Assembly (NCBI GenBank): GCA_001247695.2
Contig: LGRX02026996.1
Location: forward strand, 1-64,000
Reading direction: 5' to 3'
DNA: 64,000 bases
DNA from: Cymbomonas tetramitiformis
Lineage: Eukaryota > Chlorophyta > Pyramimonadophyceae > Pyramimonadales > Pyramimonadaceae
Positions 39,112-49,773 of this stretch are shown here, one piece after another. Each line of letters starts with the position of its first letter. Within the stretch, counting starts at the first letter, position 1. The notes beneath the pieces were generated by a model that worked only from the letters and a program-made list of their open reading frames with translations, had not been told where the DNA came from and did no database searches. The position numbers were made by a program, and so were the translations under genes.

Positions 39112-40195
39112 CCCACTTCAACCCCGGGGCTGCATCTAGAGAAAAAGCTTTGGGCTAGTGTGATAAAAAACTACCCTAGGATCCATTCGAGAAGATGTAT
39201 TCCTTCAGACCAGATGAAAGCCGCCCTTCGGCCCTTTTGTGCAAACGACAGGATCGGTTTCGATGGACTTGCATATGATGCCTACGGCGACCCTATCACT
39301 AATATGGGTAGGAATGTTTATGGGAACCCCCCGTTTGACGGCAAGGAAAGATTCTCAAATTCAGCGGTCGTGGCTACCTTAGAACTCGGTCGCCGTGCTG
39401 CAAACTCTGTACCAGGATTTCGAGGCATCTGGATCCTCCCACTCTCCCCAAAAAATCAAGGAAAGTGGATTGCTAAAGGATTTAAAATGGTTTCTGATTT
39501 CCTCATAACACCATTCCTTTCATCCCACACGCGGGTTACTATAGACGGGAGATGACCCGCCCATATGTTCCCCCGGGCGGAGGATGTTACAAGGATGACT
39601 TCTCAGATGTTTGTATTATTGCCATTGATAGCCCTCCGAGCCAAGACTTTCCTGCTCACGACTGGAGTGGGACGCAGAGAAAGATTGCAAGATGGTGCAT
39701 CAATGTCCTTCACGAGAAGAAGATCGCCGAAAAAAGACTGAACTGCACAGGTGTTGACTCTGGGATTTGGCAGCGAGGAAGTCCTGAGCGAAAGGAAGCT
39801 TGTCACGTCCTGGCAGCCTTTGCCCGTGGCCCCTCCCGTAGGAGACCCAGCAGAGTGCCCACCCGGCAGAATACTATGGAGGACACTATGACACGTCTTA
39901 CACGAACAGGGACAACAAACCATTTGTTAGAACTGTCACTTGGCCCAAAGAACTCACTTTGATGGGTTATCGTCCGAAGCATTTTGGACAGGTTCTTAGC
40001 ACCATAGGGGTCCACCAGAGAAGACTGAAGCCTCTCCTAAAGAAACTTTCCAGGCTGTGCAGATACCACACTCGTGTTAGACGAGACGCCTTCCTTAATA
40101 GGAATGCTAGAATCGAGAACCATGACCCTCTCAAAACCACACTTAGCCGTATTACCGGTATCACAGAAGAAGAAGCTGTTGAAAGAGCGAGCTAA
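39112..40195 (+). pseudogene. Retroelement fragment with NPPF methyltransferase-like domain, copy B
   Basis: The frame 39037-39555 contains IGFDGLAYDAYGDP, then MGRNVYGNPPFDG and GIWILPLSPKN, which look like the acidic motif and the NPPF catalytic motif of an amino-methyltransferase fold. Frames at 39552-39962 and 39959-40195 continue it after shifts, the last with TLMGYRPKHFGQVL and a basic helix (KPLLKKLSRLCRYHTRVRR). Block order and spacing equal those of the inverted copy at 26.5-27.35 kb. The similar NPPF segment in the 48-55 kb gypsy polyprotein suggests a common retroelement origin. The C-terminal basic block is unassigned. Confidence 0.5.
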
Positions 40196-41039
40196 CAACA
40201 TGTCTATCCTTTAACCTCCTGAATGATTCTTCACCTCTCCCCCTTCTCCTCACTCAGATGAATAATTGATTAGCACCTCCTCCCCTCCCCTCCCCCCTTT
40301 GGTAGGAAGGGTCCCCCCTACCTTTGCTCGCCCCTCCACCTCCACACTCCGTTCCCTCCACCTCCGCCTACCTGACCCTCCACCACCACTCCTCCTCCAC
40401 CTCGCTTCCGCCCCTAATTTCCATCACAGATGCAGCCTCGCTCCACCTCCATCTCCTCTGCTGCTTCTCCGCCGGCACGACCTTTTAGCGCTCTGCGCAG
40501 TTTTGCCTTGCCGCGGTTTCCTAGGTTGACTTGACCTAGATGAGCCTTTCGAGGCGCGCTATGAGGATGACTCCAGCTCCCTCTGTTCTTCAGTTGCCTG
40601 CTTGCAGGATTGCAGCGGACTTATGACATTGTCATTATTCTCAGCGTAAATGTTATATCATTATTAAAAAACTCTAGACGGTGGAGAAGCAGCCATGGCC
40701 ATGTGGGTGGTGTGGAATCTAAGGTGGTGGGGAAGGAAGTCGAAACTGAGGGGGTTTTGAAGACATGTGCGAGGGTGGGTGGGGTAGGTGGGGACGGAAG
40801 GTGGAAGGGGAGGGGAGGGGGGACGGCCTCCCTTGGTGGCAAAAGGTTTTTTCTAGATTAATTTTGGGCCCAAAACTAGATTAAGAATGCCAGTGCTTTA
40901 TTCTAGATTATGTTAGGGTGTGTCATGTCGCGATCGCATGTCTTCCCGCTCGATTGTCACCACCACCAAAATGCCGACCATTCAAACGAAACGAAACACT
41001 CCGCCGGACATTCTCTCGCTCTCTCGCTCTCTCGCTCTC
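40196..41039. other. Pyrimidine/purine-skewed non-coding stretch
   Basis: Strong CT bias at 40266-40470, GA/GT bias at 40720-40830, and a CTCTCG microsatellite at 41012-41040 directly beside the foldback copy. Open frames in it are compositional. Confidence 0.55.
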
Positions 41040-42347
41040 TACACTTTTTTTCAACGTTCGTAACCAACATACATGTATTCACAAGACGAATACCTTTTAT
41101 TTGAGCTCTTGAACGACCCCATCCGCAACCGCATCGCTTCGTTTGCAGTCGCGACTGCAAGCTAAGTTGATGCGGTTTAAGATGGGGTCGACCCCACATG
41201 GGATGAAAAGCTTGGCAGTCGAGGGGTTTTTGTGGATTTCAGCGCACGAAACTTGGCACTGATATTATTGATAGTAATATCAGTTGACCCTCTTAAGCGC
41301 AAGCACATTCGTTAAGTGTACTCAAAACGAGCGCATCTTAGCATTGAGCTTTTTGGGTTTGGGTTTTGAAGTACCCAAACCCAAAAATGCCAAACAGTCA
41401 AGGCCTTCCCGGGCGTTCTAGCACGCGAAACTTGCCACAAATATTTCTAACATAGATATCTTAAAGACAGCCAACGCACAGCATCTGCAACAACGTGTGC
41501 TCAAAACGGCAGATTTATTTCTTTGGCGGATACATTGGGTTCGGGTTTTCATGTACCCAAAGATGCCAAACAGCCGAGGGCATCCTATGCGTTCTAGAGC
41601 ACGAGACTTGGAAAAAAACTGCCAAGATATATATCTTTGAGTTGCCTGAAGCTCAAGGCTTTAAGCTACTTGTGCGCGAAACGCGCAATTTATTTCTAAG
41701 GCAGATTTCTTTGGGTTTGGGAAACGAACCCAAACCCAATATATCTGCCAAAGAAATAAATCTGCCGTTTTGAGCACAAGTTGTTTCAGATGCTGTGCGT
41801 TGGCTGACTTTAAGATATCTATGTTAGAAATATGTGTGCCAAGCTTCGCGTGCTAGAACGCACGGGAAGGCTTTGACTGTTTGGCATTTTTGGGTTTGGG
41901 TACTTCAAAACCCTCACCCAAAAAGCTCGATGCTAAGATGCGCTCGTTTGGAGTGTACTTAACGAATGTGCTTGCGCTTAATAAGAGGATCAACTGATAT
42001 TACTATCAATAATATCAGTGCCAAGTTTCGTGCGCTGAAACGCACGAAAACCCCTCGACTGCCAAGCTTTTCATCCCATGGGGGTCGACCCCATCTTAAA
42101 CCGCATCAACTTAGCTTGCAGTCGCAACTGCAAACGAAGCGACGCGGTTGCGGATGGGGTCGTTTAAGAGCTCAAATAAAAGGCATTTGTCTTGCGAATA
42201 CATATATGTTGGTTACGAACGTTGAAAAAAATGTACTTCATGTAATGTGATTAAAATCACAAGGGGTTGTGCCTGCAGTCACAGCGCAACAAAGTTGGGG
42301 CGGGCAAGCGATAACCTATATTTCCATACTTAATAACTAGCAAACGG
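41040..42347. repeat. Foldback element copy B
   Basis: Arms related to copy A: TTTTTTTCAACGTTCGTAAC at 41045 is found inverted at about 42210-42230, and the GAGCTCTTGAACGACC and GACTGCAAGCTAAG blocks are matched at 42060-42175. The right arm extends to about 42347, past the TTAATCACAAG and GGCGGGCAAGCGATAACC blocks, while the left arm stops at the CTCTCG microsatellite, so the left end is truncated. The interior has CCCAAACCCA / GGGTTTGGGT pairs as in copy A but not its 173-bp array. Confidence 0.75.
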
Positions 42348-43114
42348 CGTTTGTTGTCACTGTAAGAACGTAAAAACGGACACTGGAAAACTCCATCGTA
42401 CCTCGTGACACTCTCGTGACACTGTGCTACCTCTACCGAGGTACCGTCATGTCATTACAGACAGTATTTAGACACGTCATCAAAATACGGGCATGTGAAT
42501 TGAAACACCAGCATGGCGCATGTTCAACACAATGCAAATTCCGAATTTAGTGAATTTCGGACTTTAGAAATTGGCATTCATCCATTCTAAAATGTACACG
42601 CCAGTCGAAAAATAAGATATTTGGATGATGTTAGACTTTCAGAAATTCGCAATACATATATACTTGAAGATTTAATGTGCTGCACACACCAACCTTGCGA
42701 TATATGCCTTCTAGCAAGCAATTATGATGGCTGGCTGGTCAGCTCGCGTGACCACTGTTTTAGAGGGGAAGCCAACGAGCCAACGAGCCAATATATGCAT
42801 TTCAACCGGGCCTACCGCCCAAATATGATTGGGACATATGTATATATAGGTTCATTTTGATGGTATCCGCGCAGGTGTAGTGTTGATATATAATTGGTAA
42901 AAGAATATTGAAGATGAGTCACTAATTTGCCACATTTTGAATGTTCCAAAAAATCCGTTTTGAAAAATTTGAGCGTAGAGGTTTGAAATGCGTTCGTCAT
43001 GGATATATGGGATGGATATATGCCAAACCAGCGTTCAAATAAATTAATATAGGACCTATATATACCACCTTTCGTGGGATAGCGACCACAAATATCGGTA
43101 AGCGACCAATTAAA
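42348..43114. other. AT-rich interval without a clear gene
   Basis: Only short frames occur, with no recognisable domain. AT content rises towards the acidic minus-strand gene. Confidence 0.4.
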
Positions 43115-44169
43115 TCATTTGAAAAGCGGTCCTTGTGGGAGGACCAGATCCGGATCTGGTCCTCCCACAAGGACTGCGGGGCAGTAGCCATAGGAGTCGC
43201 TGCCAGCACCACCAGACCCAGAGTCGTAGTGGTCCCTAGAATCGTAATCGGAGTGCTGGTCAGTCTCGTCCTCGTAAGCACCACCAGAGTTGTGCTCCTC
43301 GTGATCGTCGGAGTGATTGTTGCAGGACTCATCGTCGCTGTCATCGCCCACTGGGTCCACGCGCTCAGAGGAGAGCGAAGCATTCCCAGTAGAAACAAAT
43401 GTTGGCGGTAAAAATATTCTGCTGCGGCAGTGTCGAAAAGACCGCCATGAGACTCCTCTTGGGAACCTGTGCCCAAGGTAGGAGTTTGTGCCAACTGTGA
43501 GGGGTAAAATTCCGGAGAGGCCAAGTGGCCACCAGACTCCCCACAATCGTCGTCAGACTCATCGTAATACCCAGGAGGGTACTCCGATTCGTCCTCGCTC
43601 TCGCCACTCTCAAACACTGCGTGAATGTCTGGTTGTCCAGATGTGTCGATGGAACCAGAAACAGAATCCACGGGATGAAAGTAATGACGCTCTACACGAA
43701 CAGGAGGAGCCTGTCGTATGAGCCTGCGCGTACTGGAGGAGCCAGTCGCGGGTCTCGTGGTCGTTATCTGTGACGAAACAGATTGGGTGTCCAAAATTGC
43801 GGACCCATTGCCAACGCCCTTCTCACAGAAAGTTACGGCCGGAATCAAAGAAGAATCGGACGCAGCACCGCCAACTGCTGCGTCCCCTGAAACAATGAGA
43901 TTCAAAATAATCGGCTCGTAAGTTGCTGGAGGCTGCGGTAATTTCTCAGAAACAGCACTCCGAAAATGCGCGAGCGCGTTGGCTTGGGCTTGGCACAAGG
44001 AAATGAGCTGAGCGCGTTTGGAGACTGAAACCTTCTCCAATTTCTCGTCGCACGATAACAAAAGAGCCCCAACCGTCAAGCTGCAAGTGCTGGAGCAGGT
44101 GCAGGGAAAGGTCGTGGACGTGGTGGCAAAGCTGGGAGCTGCAGAGGCAAAGGGAGAGGTGCCGACCAA
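43115..44169 (-). CDS. Acidic hypothetical protein with one frame change
   Basis: From ATG 44169: a Ser/Thr/Ala-rich start, a helical section (KRAQLISLCQAQANALAHFRS), then acidic disordered sequence (ESEDESEYPPGYYDESDDD). At about 43400-43420 coding character moves to another minus frame with DPVGDDSDDESCNNHSDDHEE and ends at 43115. A one-base indel or a short intron is the simplest explanation. The C-terminus is encoded by one half of a 46-bp palindrome. No family is recognised. It is transcribed away from the viral-like module. Confidence 0.4.
43129..43174. repeat. Perfect 46-bp palindrome
   Basis: GTCCTTGTGGGAGGACCAG... is followed without a loop by its exact reverse complement. It overlaps the 3' end of the acidic ORF and can extrude as a cruciform or act as a terminator-like hairpin in RNA. 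Confidence 0.9.
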
Positions 44170-44230
44170 GGCACGGTATCGGTTGCTTTAAAATTTATTA
44201 TCGGCCAGTTCCGATAATGCAAAAATCTTT

Positions 44231-44372
44231 GTCGACTGATAACGATATTAAACATAAGTTGTCGACAAATATTGATATATGCTGAAAATTTATCGACAGA
44301 TACCGATATGCTTCAAAAGGTTATCGACAGATATTGATATGTACCTAAATCTTGTCGACAGATATCGATATT
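44231..44372. promoter_or_regulatory. Iteron-like array, five copies with 30-31 bp period
   Basis: (G/A)TCGACAGATAT(C/T)GATAT-type words start at 44231, 44261, 44292, 44323 and 44354. The spacing of 30, 31, 31 and 31 puts every copy on the same helix face (about three turns). Such arrays are typical binding sites for replication or partition proteins or for phased regulators. It sits directly upstream of the viral-like module. Confidence 0.7.
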
Positions 44373-44421
44373 CAGGGTATTACTGATACTGTTAATAAAC
44401 CTTTTCTGTTTATTTACTTTA

Positions 44422-44685
44422 ATGAGAACAATATTGACTGATGATGTCGGAAGACGTAATTGTATGAAAATGATGGGCATTGCCAATGGTTCAAGTTCCG
44501 GCACTCTGTTTCAAGGATATGGTAAACTTGCTAAAAGCAACTACATAATAACGATGCCTTCTAAGAACAGTGCGGTGTTCTATAACACTCTAAGAGATTC
44601 AGGGATAAATTCCAATGCATTAGTGAGAGATATTCAGGACTATAGCAGTGGTGATAGCCCAAATAACTTTCTCGTGGTATTTTGA
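44422..44685 (+). CDS. Small hypothetical protein
   Basis: 87 residues starting at ATG 44422, ending TTLVVF-like at TGA 44683-44685. The sequence is rich in Ser, Asn and Gly (GIANGSSSGTLFQGYGK) with a helical middle. It follows the iteron-like array by 50 bp and precedes the structural genes. Base composition matches the viral-like block. The function is unknown. Confidence 0.4.
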   Translation: MRTILTDDVGRRNCMKMMGIANGSSSGTLFQGYGKLAKSNYIITMPSKNSAVFYNTLRDSGINSNALVRDIQDYSSGDSPNNFLVVF

Positions 44686-45089
44686 CACTTCGTTGAACAA
44701 GAAAATTTGTGAATTCACAAGATTGTATCCGTGTTTTGCACCTTGAAACTACATCGCGTGCTCAGAGGAGTGATACACCCACCCGAATTACCTAATATGA
44801 TTCAAATTGGATGTCCAGATGTTGTGAACACCTTCCATACCTCACGAGTACCTTCAGTTTGTATATGAGTAGGTATACAATACTTCATAGCCGGCACATG
44901 GAACCTAATATCCTAGAAGTTATGTTGATTTGAAGTTTGGGTTAGGGTTTGGGGTTTTTCGTTGATTTACGCAATATCCTGCAGACACACCCAGTCACGT
45001 GCTAAGACGCGCCACCGAATCGACATTTGCTGTCTACGGGCTGCCTAGCATCCTAAATCTTGAAGTATATACATATATTGAATTTTAGA

Positions 45090-45482
45090 ATGCTTAATAT
45101 AACCATGCCTAATCCTATGATGACAATGAATCCTATGTTGACAATGACACAAGACGATATCAATAATCAAGCGTTGCAGCGTATTACCAAAGACGCTCAA
45201 GACCGAGACGCCATGGTCGCAGATGCATCCAAAGAACTATTACCAACCACTCCTGAAGCTGGACCGTCAAGGATTACTGGAAAGGATAGAAATATGAAAC
45301 TTGCAGTTCAAGAATCATTGAGTTTACCCGAAATGGCGTCGCCGAGAATATTTGCTACATTAGCATCCACAAGAGCAACAACACGAAGTCAGGTACCACC
45401 ACCGGCACCTGCGAGTCCTTTCCAAAAAATTAGAAGTTATGTCGCCGGAGACGATTTAACACCCAAATCAAAAACTCCTTAA
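45090..45482 (+). CDS. Hypothetical protein of the viral-like module
   Basis: ATG 45090 gives 130 residues, starting with a Met/Pro-rich stretch (MPNPMMTMNPMLTM), then a charged helix and a Ser/Pro/Thr-rich disordered tail ending at TAA 45480-45482. A, T-rich codon use matches the neighbours. It resembles small accessory or internal virion proteins in general character only. Confidence 0.45.
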   Translation: MLNITMPNPMMTMNPMLTMTQDDINNQALQRITKDAQDRDAMVADASKELLPTTPEAGPSRITGKDRNMKLAVQESLSLPEMASPRIFATLASTRATTRSQVPPPAPASPFQKIRSYVAGDDLTPKSKTP

Positions 45483-45525
45483 CATATAATAATGCAAGTA
45501 CCTTGTAATCAAAGCGATCAATCCA

Positions 45526-46878
45526 ATGCGTACTGTCGCCCATCAACCAATTCTTTTAGTAATTTTAACAGCAACATGCCCGATGATGCCCATCAAGATG
45601 ATAAACAAATACATACATGGTCCGGTTTCGCGTAATAGCTCTGGCAATAGCAATGCACCTTTCAAATCTATGGTCACAGTCAAGAGTAAACCAATTATGA
45701 AACATGATGATGTTGACAAGTATACACAAAGGGACACCTCTAATTTGCTGAACGTCTTAAGCCAAGACGCAATCAAATTGCCAAGTACCGTTTTAAACAA
45801 AGTCGTTGGTTCTAACATCACATCTAAGGACAATTCTACACAAACGAAATATGCACGAGCATCAGATGTTTCGTATGTATATAGCTATGGTGATAAAAGC
45901 ACGTCTAAAAGGTATCATGAAAGGACTTCCGGCTTATTACGTAGACCGAAGTTTGTCGGGTAGGAACTCTACAACGTTGGTCACTCCTAAAAGTCAAGAC
46001 GCCATTATTGCATATCGAGGCTCTGATGCAGAATTTGGAAGTCTGAACACTCTTGCCCAGGACATCTCACGTGGACAAAACGTAGAAGATTGGTATGTCA
46101 ACCTTTTGACATTGATGAAACAACAACGTAGTACATCAAGATATCAAGAAGCACAACAACGATTTGCTTGACGATGTCAAAATGAAATACGGTGGGTATA
46201 AGTTATCGGTTACCGGGCATAGTAACGGCGGTGGTCAAAGCAATTACATAGCGGAAGTCAACAACGTAGAAGGGCATCATTTCAACCCAGCAATAAATCC
46301 TTTACAAGAACCGATGAACACTCCCACTGAGAAACAAATGTTGTACTCAACGGAAGTTGACTTGGTGTCATTACCAGCCCGGTTAAAGCCACATCCCAAG
46401 AGCAATTACGATATCGTACATGTCAATCCAAAGGTAGGTACGGAAAATAACCTGACAAAATTACACAGTGTGGGACAAATGTATTCAGATGGACCAGAGT
46501 CTACGCGGGTCAGTACAACAAGGTCTCGTTACGGCTTCGCGAAGGCTATGACGAGTTCAGCTCTAGGTGGTTATTTTGGGATATTTTACTCCGACTGATA
46601 ATGACGGCGAACGTATCTTTAGGACCACTCAAGGTCTATTAGTAGAACCAATCTTGTTATCAGAAACTCCCAACGTGAACTTCACTGATTTTATGAATGT
46701 CATGGGTGTCAAAGAAAGCTTAGGCGAGAAGAATTACATACGTGAAAAATTAGGATTGAGTCCTATAGAACAAAAACCGTTAACAGAAGTGCCGGTCTAT
46801 GACCCAATCACAGAGATGATACGTCAAGCCACGGGTCGTGCTGACCAAGATAAGGAGTTGTCCCAAAACGAGATTTAA
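45526..46878 (+). pseudogene. Lipase-like (class 3 type) protein, several frame breaks
   Basis: Four overlapping frames (45526-45963, 45806-46171, 46164-46598, 46567-46878) together read as one protein of about 430 residues. Lipase features appear in order: a KSQDAIIAYRGSD strand, DWYVNLLTLM, then the nucleophile elbow LSVTGHSNGGGQS with Ser in G-x-S-x-G, and a VDLVSLPAR loop that could carry the acid. The usual oxyanion Leu after Ser is Asn. Lipase-like genes are known from virophages and polinton-like viruses, where a role in entry or exit is supposed. Breaks lie near A4, and at about 46160 and 46575; this copy should be non-functional unless they are assembly errors. Confidence 0.55.
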
Positions 46879-46940
46879 TATTAGAGTATTATAACCCTTG
46901 TTTGTACCATCGGTAAACTTTTGATTTATATGATAATAAG

Positions 46941-47195
46941 GTGAGCAACATTCAAGATATGTTGCCTTTGGACCGTGAAGAATTGATACGCTTAGCCAAA
47001 CTTCAATAACCAGACCTTAAACAAGCACATATGGAACTCCTCGTTGATGATTACATGAAACGTCCAGAATACTACGATGATTTATACAACGGCAACATAG
47101 AGGAACCTAAAGCTTTTAATCGGGATGCTGCTGATTCCATCGGCAACAATGTGCACATCAGCACATTTGAAACAAATATGCCCTGTGTTGCTTGA
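46941..47195 (+). pseudogene. Short hypothetical gene with an in-frame TAA
   Basis: The frame from 46941 (ATG 46959) reads helical sequence (LPLDREELIRLAKLQ), meets TAA at about 47007, and continues open in the same frame (HMELLVDDYMKRPEYYDDLY) to TGA 47193-47195. A one-codon lesion in a gene of about 80 residues is likely. The acidic/aromatic tail recalls small virion or scaffold proteins, but no family is named. Confidence 0.4.
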
Positions 47196-47220
47196 AAAGA
47201 TAATTGTTATATTAATATAG

Positions 47221-48060
47221 ATGAGCGTGATTAGTACGAGAACGTTGTTCTTATCTTCCGAAGACAACAGTAATGGAGATTCAGGTGTTTTGCAAATGAA
47301 CATACCAACTCAGCTGAAAAATTACCCAGCACAAACAAAATTACGATTAACTTTGAATACTTTCTCTTGTGCAAAGACATGGTACTCTATTAATGAAACC
47401 AATGGCATATTCTACATTAGTGATACCGTTGCGAACACTCTAAAAGAAGTTCAAATTACTTATGCTAGCTACACTGACTTAGAGCAACTAAGAACAATAG
47501 TGCAAACAAGAATAAAAACTGCCATTGATGGATACAGTAAGGGGTGGGGGGTACGCAAGTTGGTGAGAATCGCTGACTGGTTTTTTTGAGCTATGAAATA
47601 GTCGAAAATAAGAAATATGGGTGCTGGCGCCGCAGGCGGAAAATTTTGAAAATGTCGCCTTTTTAAGGGTTTATCATTGGACTTTTAAGAAAATTGCTGG
47701 CTGATTGAAAGAAAATACTTGCTAATTCTTACCGATTCCATAGGACGCTGGCGCTGGCGGGGGGGGGTACGCAAGTTGGTGGAATTAGCTGGCTGACCCC
47801 AAATCTCCGGTTTTCTTAAAGGTGAGTGATTACTGTGCACAGGTACAGTATCTGTCAAGTACGATAATAATGGAGATGGTCTTGATTATAAGAACAAATT
47901 TCTTATCACGTTGGACCCTGCAGTATCCAATATTAAATTTGTAGCCTTCAGCGTTAGAACAGTGGAGAATTCCAGGCTTTACCGGGGAGTAACTTACAAA
48001 ATGCATTAGAATCAGTTTCGTCAGCTGGCAAGTACAATGACTCAGACCAATTACTCGGTG
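47221..48060 (+). pseudogene. Virion-like structural protein interrupted by a 290-bp insertion
   Basis: ATG 47221 opens MSVISTRTLFLSSED followed by beta-rich sequence (LKNYPAQTKLRLTLNTFSC, GIFYISDTV) typical of capsid-type or penton-type folds in small algal DNA viruses (inference). At about 47540 the frame enters G-rich foreign sequence to about 47830 and then resumes with GTVSVKYDNNGDGLDYKNKF and NIKFVAFSVRTVEN. A further shift leads to GSNLQNALESVSSAGKYNDSDQLLGG, and the sequence stops at the gypsy boundary near 48067. The insertion carries GGGGGTACGCAAGTTGGTG near both of its ends (47547 and 47764). Confidence 0.5.
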
Positions 48061-48067
48061 GTCGTGT

Positions 48068-49105
48068 GTGCCAGGGAACACTGGCCATGTCAAGCCATTC
48101 GATTGGCATATTGTATTTATGCGCAGTGGGGCAGTGAAATGGCAATGGGCTCGGAAGGGGACTCCCGAGCCATTGACTGCGTACTATGGGGAGCGAAAGC
48201 CTGGGCTCGATTATAGCTGGCAGCATATTATCGTCCACCCTTCTGGAGCGCTACGCCGCTGGGAGCGTAATAGGGGCGGTGGCTGGTTTCTGGAAGACGC
48301 CACTCGAGCGAAGGAGCCTGTAGCGCCATTTTCATTACCGCTCAGTAATGCGTACTGGGAGGAGGCGAAGGTGAAGGACGAGTATGAGTATCGCGGGATT
48401 CCATACACTGGGCGTAAGTCTTTCCAATCGACGCCTACGTACGAACAGTGACGATTCGGGTACAGGTGCTGTGACCTGGAGTAAGGAGAAGCTACCAGAT
48501 TCGGATGACAATGATGACGCGGGTGTCACGGACAGTAAGCATGACATGGATACTGTCAGTCTGAAATGGGTGCCTGACTCGCCTGAATATGATGACACCG
48601 AGGATGACGTCAGCGAGTTCGATGACTTGGTAGCTGACGATGCTGAAGAACAGGCTGAAGCTCGAAAGTTGAAGAGACTGGGACCGCAGTTGATCATGGA
48701 TGATAAGGGTGAACTTATCTGGGTGCCAAAGGGCACCTCCCCGACCTCACCCGTTCAGCCAGAGGATCAGCCTATCATCGAGCAGAAGTCTGAGGCCATA
48801 TCTAGGTGTGTGCTCTGCGACCGGTGACGTGCCCCACATCAGCGCAACCCGCTGTGCGAGACTGGGGACCTTACCCCACGAGGGCCAGATGGGAAGCGTT
48901 CCAGATGCTCCCGCGAGAGCGCAGGGAGCAGGCAGCACAGCACCATGCGGAGGAATTGGAACCTGAGTGGGAAGAGGGGGCATACTGTTTGTGGAAAACA
49001 GAGCAGGCACTGCGCCTGCAGCAGGAACAACGGAGGAGCAGGGGGGCGAACCACAGGAGATCGCGCAGAGTTAGCGAGCCAGTACTGGCAGCACCTATAC
49101 TGTAG
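48068..49105 (+). pseudogene. Gag-like region of the gypsy element, frame-broken
   Basis: Three successive frames (48068-48448, 48384-48827, 48806-49105) share a coherent composition: an aromatic/basic start (IVFMRSGAVKWQWARKG), then a Ser/Asp-rich linker (SDDNDDAGV), then charged helix with CVLCDR and CPTS, which may be relics of a zinc knuckle, and a Gln/Glu/Arg-rich end. Each boundary needs a one-base shift. The next frame continues to pol after a TAG at 49072-49074. No capsid fold can be assigned with confidence. Confidence 0.4.
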
Positions 49106-49761
49106 AAGCCGAGACAGGGCAAAGCAAAGATGGGTATAGCTGTTTCAGGAAGGAGGCACCAGCTGCTGCGGCGACACCTGGTGATGAGCAGAACAGCGGC
49201 GCGGACGGCAAGGTCAAGCAGCACGGAGGCGAGACCAAGGAGGCCAAGCCGGATGAGGAGGACGCAGAGGTACCACAATGGATCCTGGACGAACTGGTGA
49301 AGCTGAAGCAGCGGTACCAGGACGTGGTGGGGATGGAACTACCCAAGGGCGTGGTGGATCGAGAGCACAAATCGCCGCTGGTACTGGACCCTGAGTACAA
49401 GGAGGGGGCTCGGCATAAACGATGCTACAAACTATCCATGGAGGAAATGAAGCAGCTGCGTGTACAGTTAGACGAGCTTCTGGCAAAAGGGTACATCCGC
49501 CCTTCTTCCTCGCCATGGGGCAGTCCGGTGTTGATGGTACCCAAGCCTTCTAACCCGAAGGAACTAAGGCTGGCGATTGACTACAGACAGATCAATGAGA
49601 TCACCGTGAAGGACCGTTACCCCTTACCGGACGTGCAAGCTCTTATTGATGACATGCAAGGAGCAACCATCTTTTCTACCGCTGACGCACTGTGGGGGTT
49701 TTGGCAAGTCCCTATGGAGGAAGAAGCAGTGGAGAAGACCGCCATGACCACGCCGTTTTAA
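49075..49761 (+). CDS. Gypsy reverse transcriptase N-terminal part, ends at TAA
   Basis: Open from 49075. An acidic linker leads to the fingers region (GARHKRCYKLSMEEMKQLR, GYIRPSSSPWGSPVLMVPK), RLAIDYRQIN, YPLPDVQ and STADALWGFWQVP, and breaks at TAA 49759-49761 directly after TAMTTPF. In homologues a Gly normally follows TPF and the YEWLVMP strand comes next, and that strand is found here right after the stop in the same frame. So a nonsense change, not a frame change, splits pol. Confidence 0.75.
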   Translation, partial: RASTGSTYTVEAETGQSKDGYSCFRKEAPAAAATPGDEQNSGADGKVKQHGGETKEAKPDEEDAEVPQWILDELVKLKQRYQDVVGMELPKGVVDREHKSPLVLDPEYKEGARHKRCYKLSMEEMKQLRVQLDELLAKGYIRPSSSPWGSPVLMVPKPSNPKELRLAIDYRQINEITVKDRYPLPDVQALIDDMQGATIFSTADALWGFWQVPMEEEAVEKTAMTTPF

Positions 49762-49773
49762 GCATATGAGTGG

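Noticed and set aside
40266..40529. Pro/Ser/Leu-rich ORF
   Set aside because: Produced by a CT-biased tract; low complexity.
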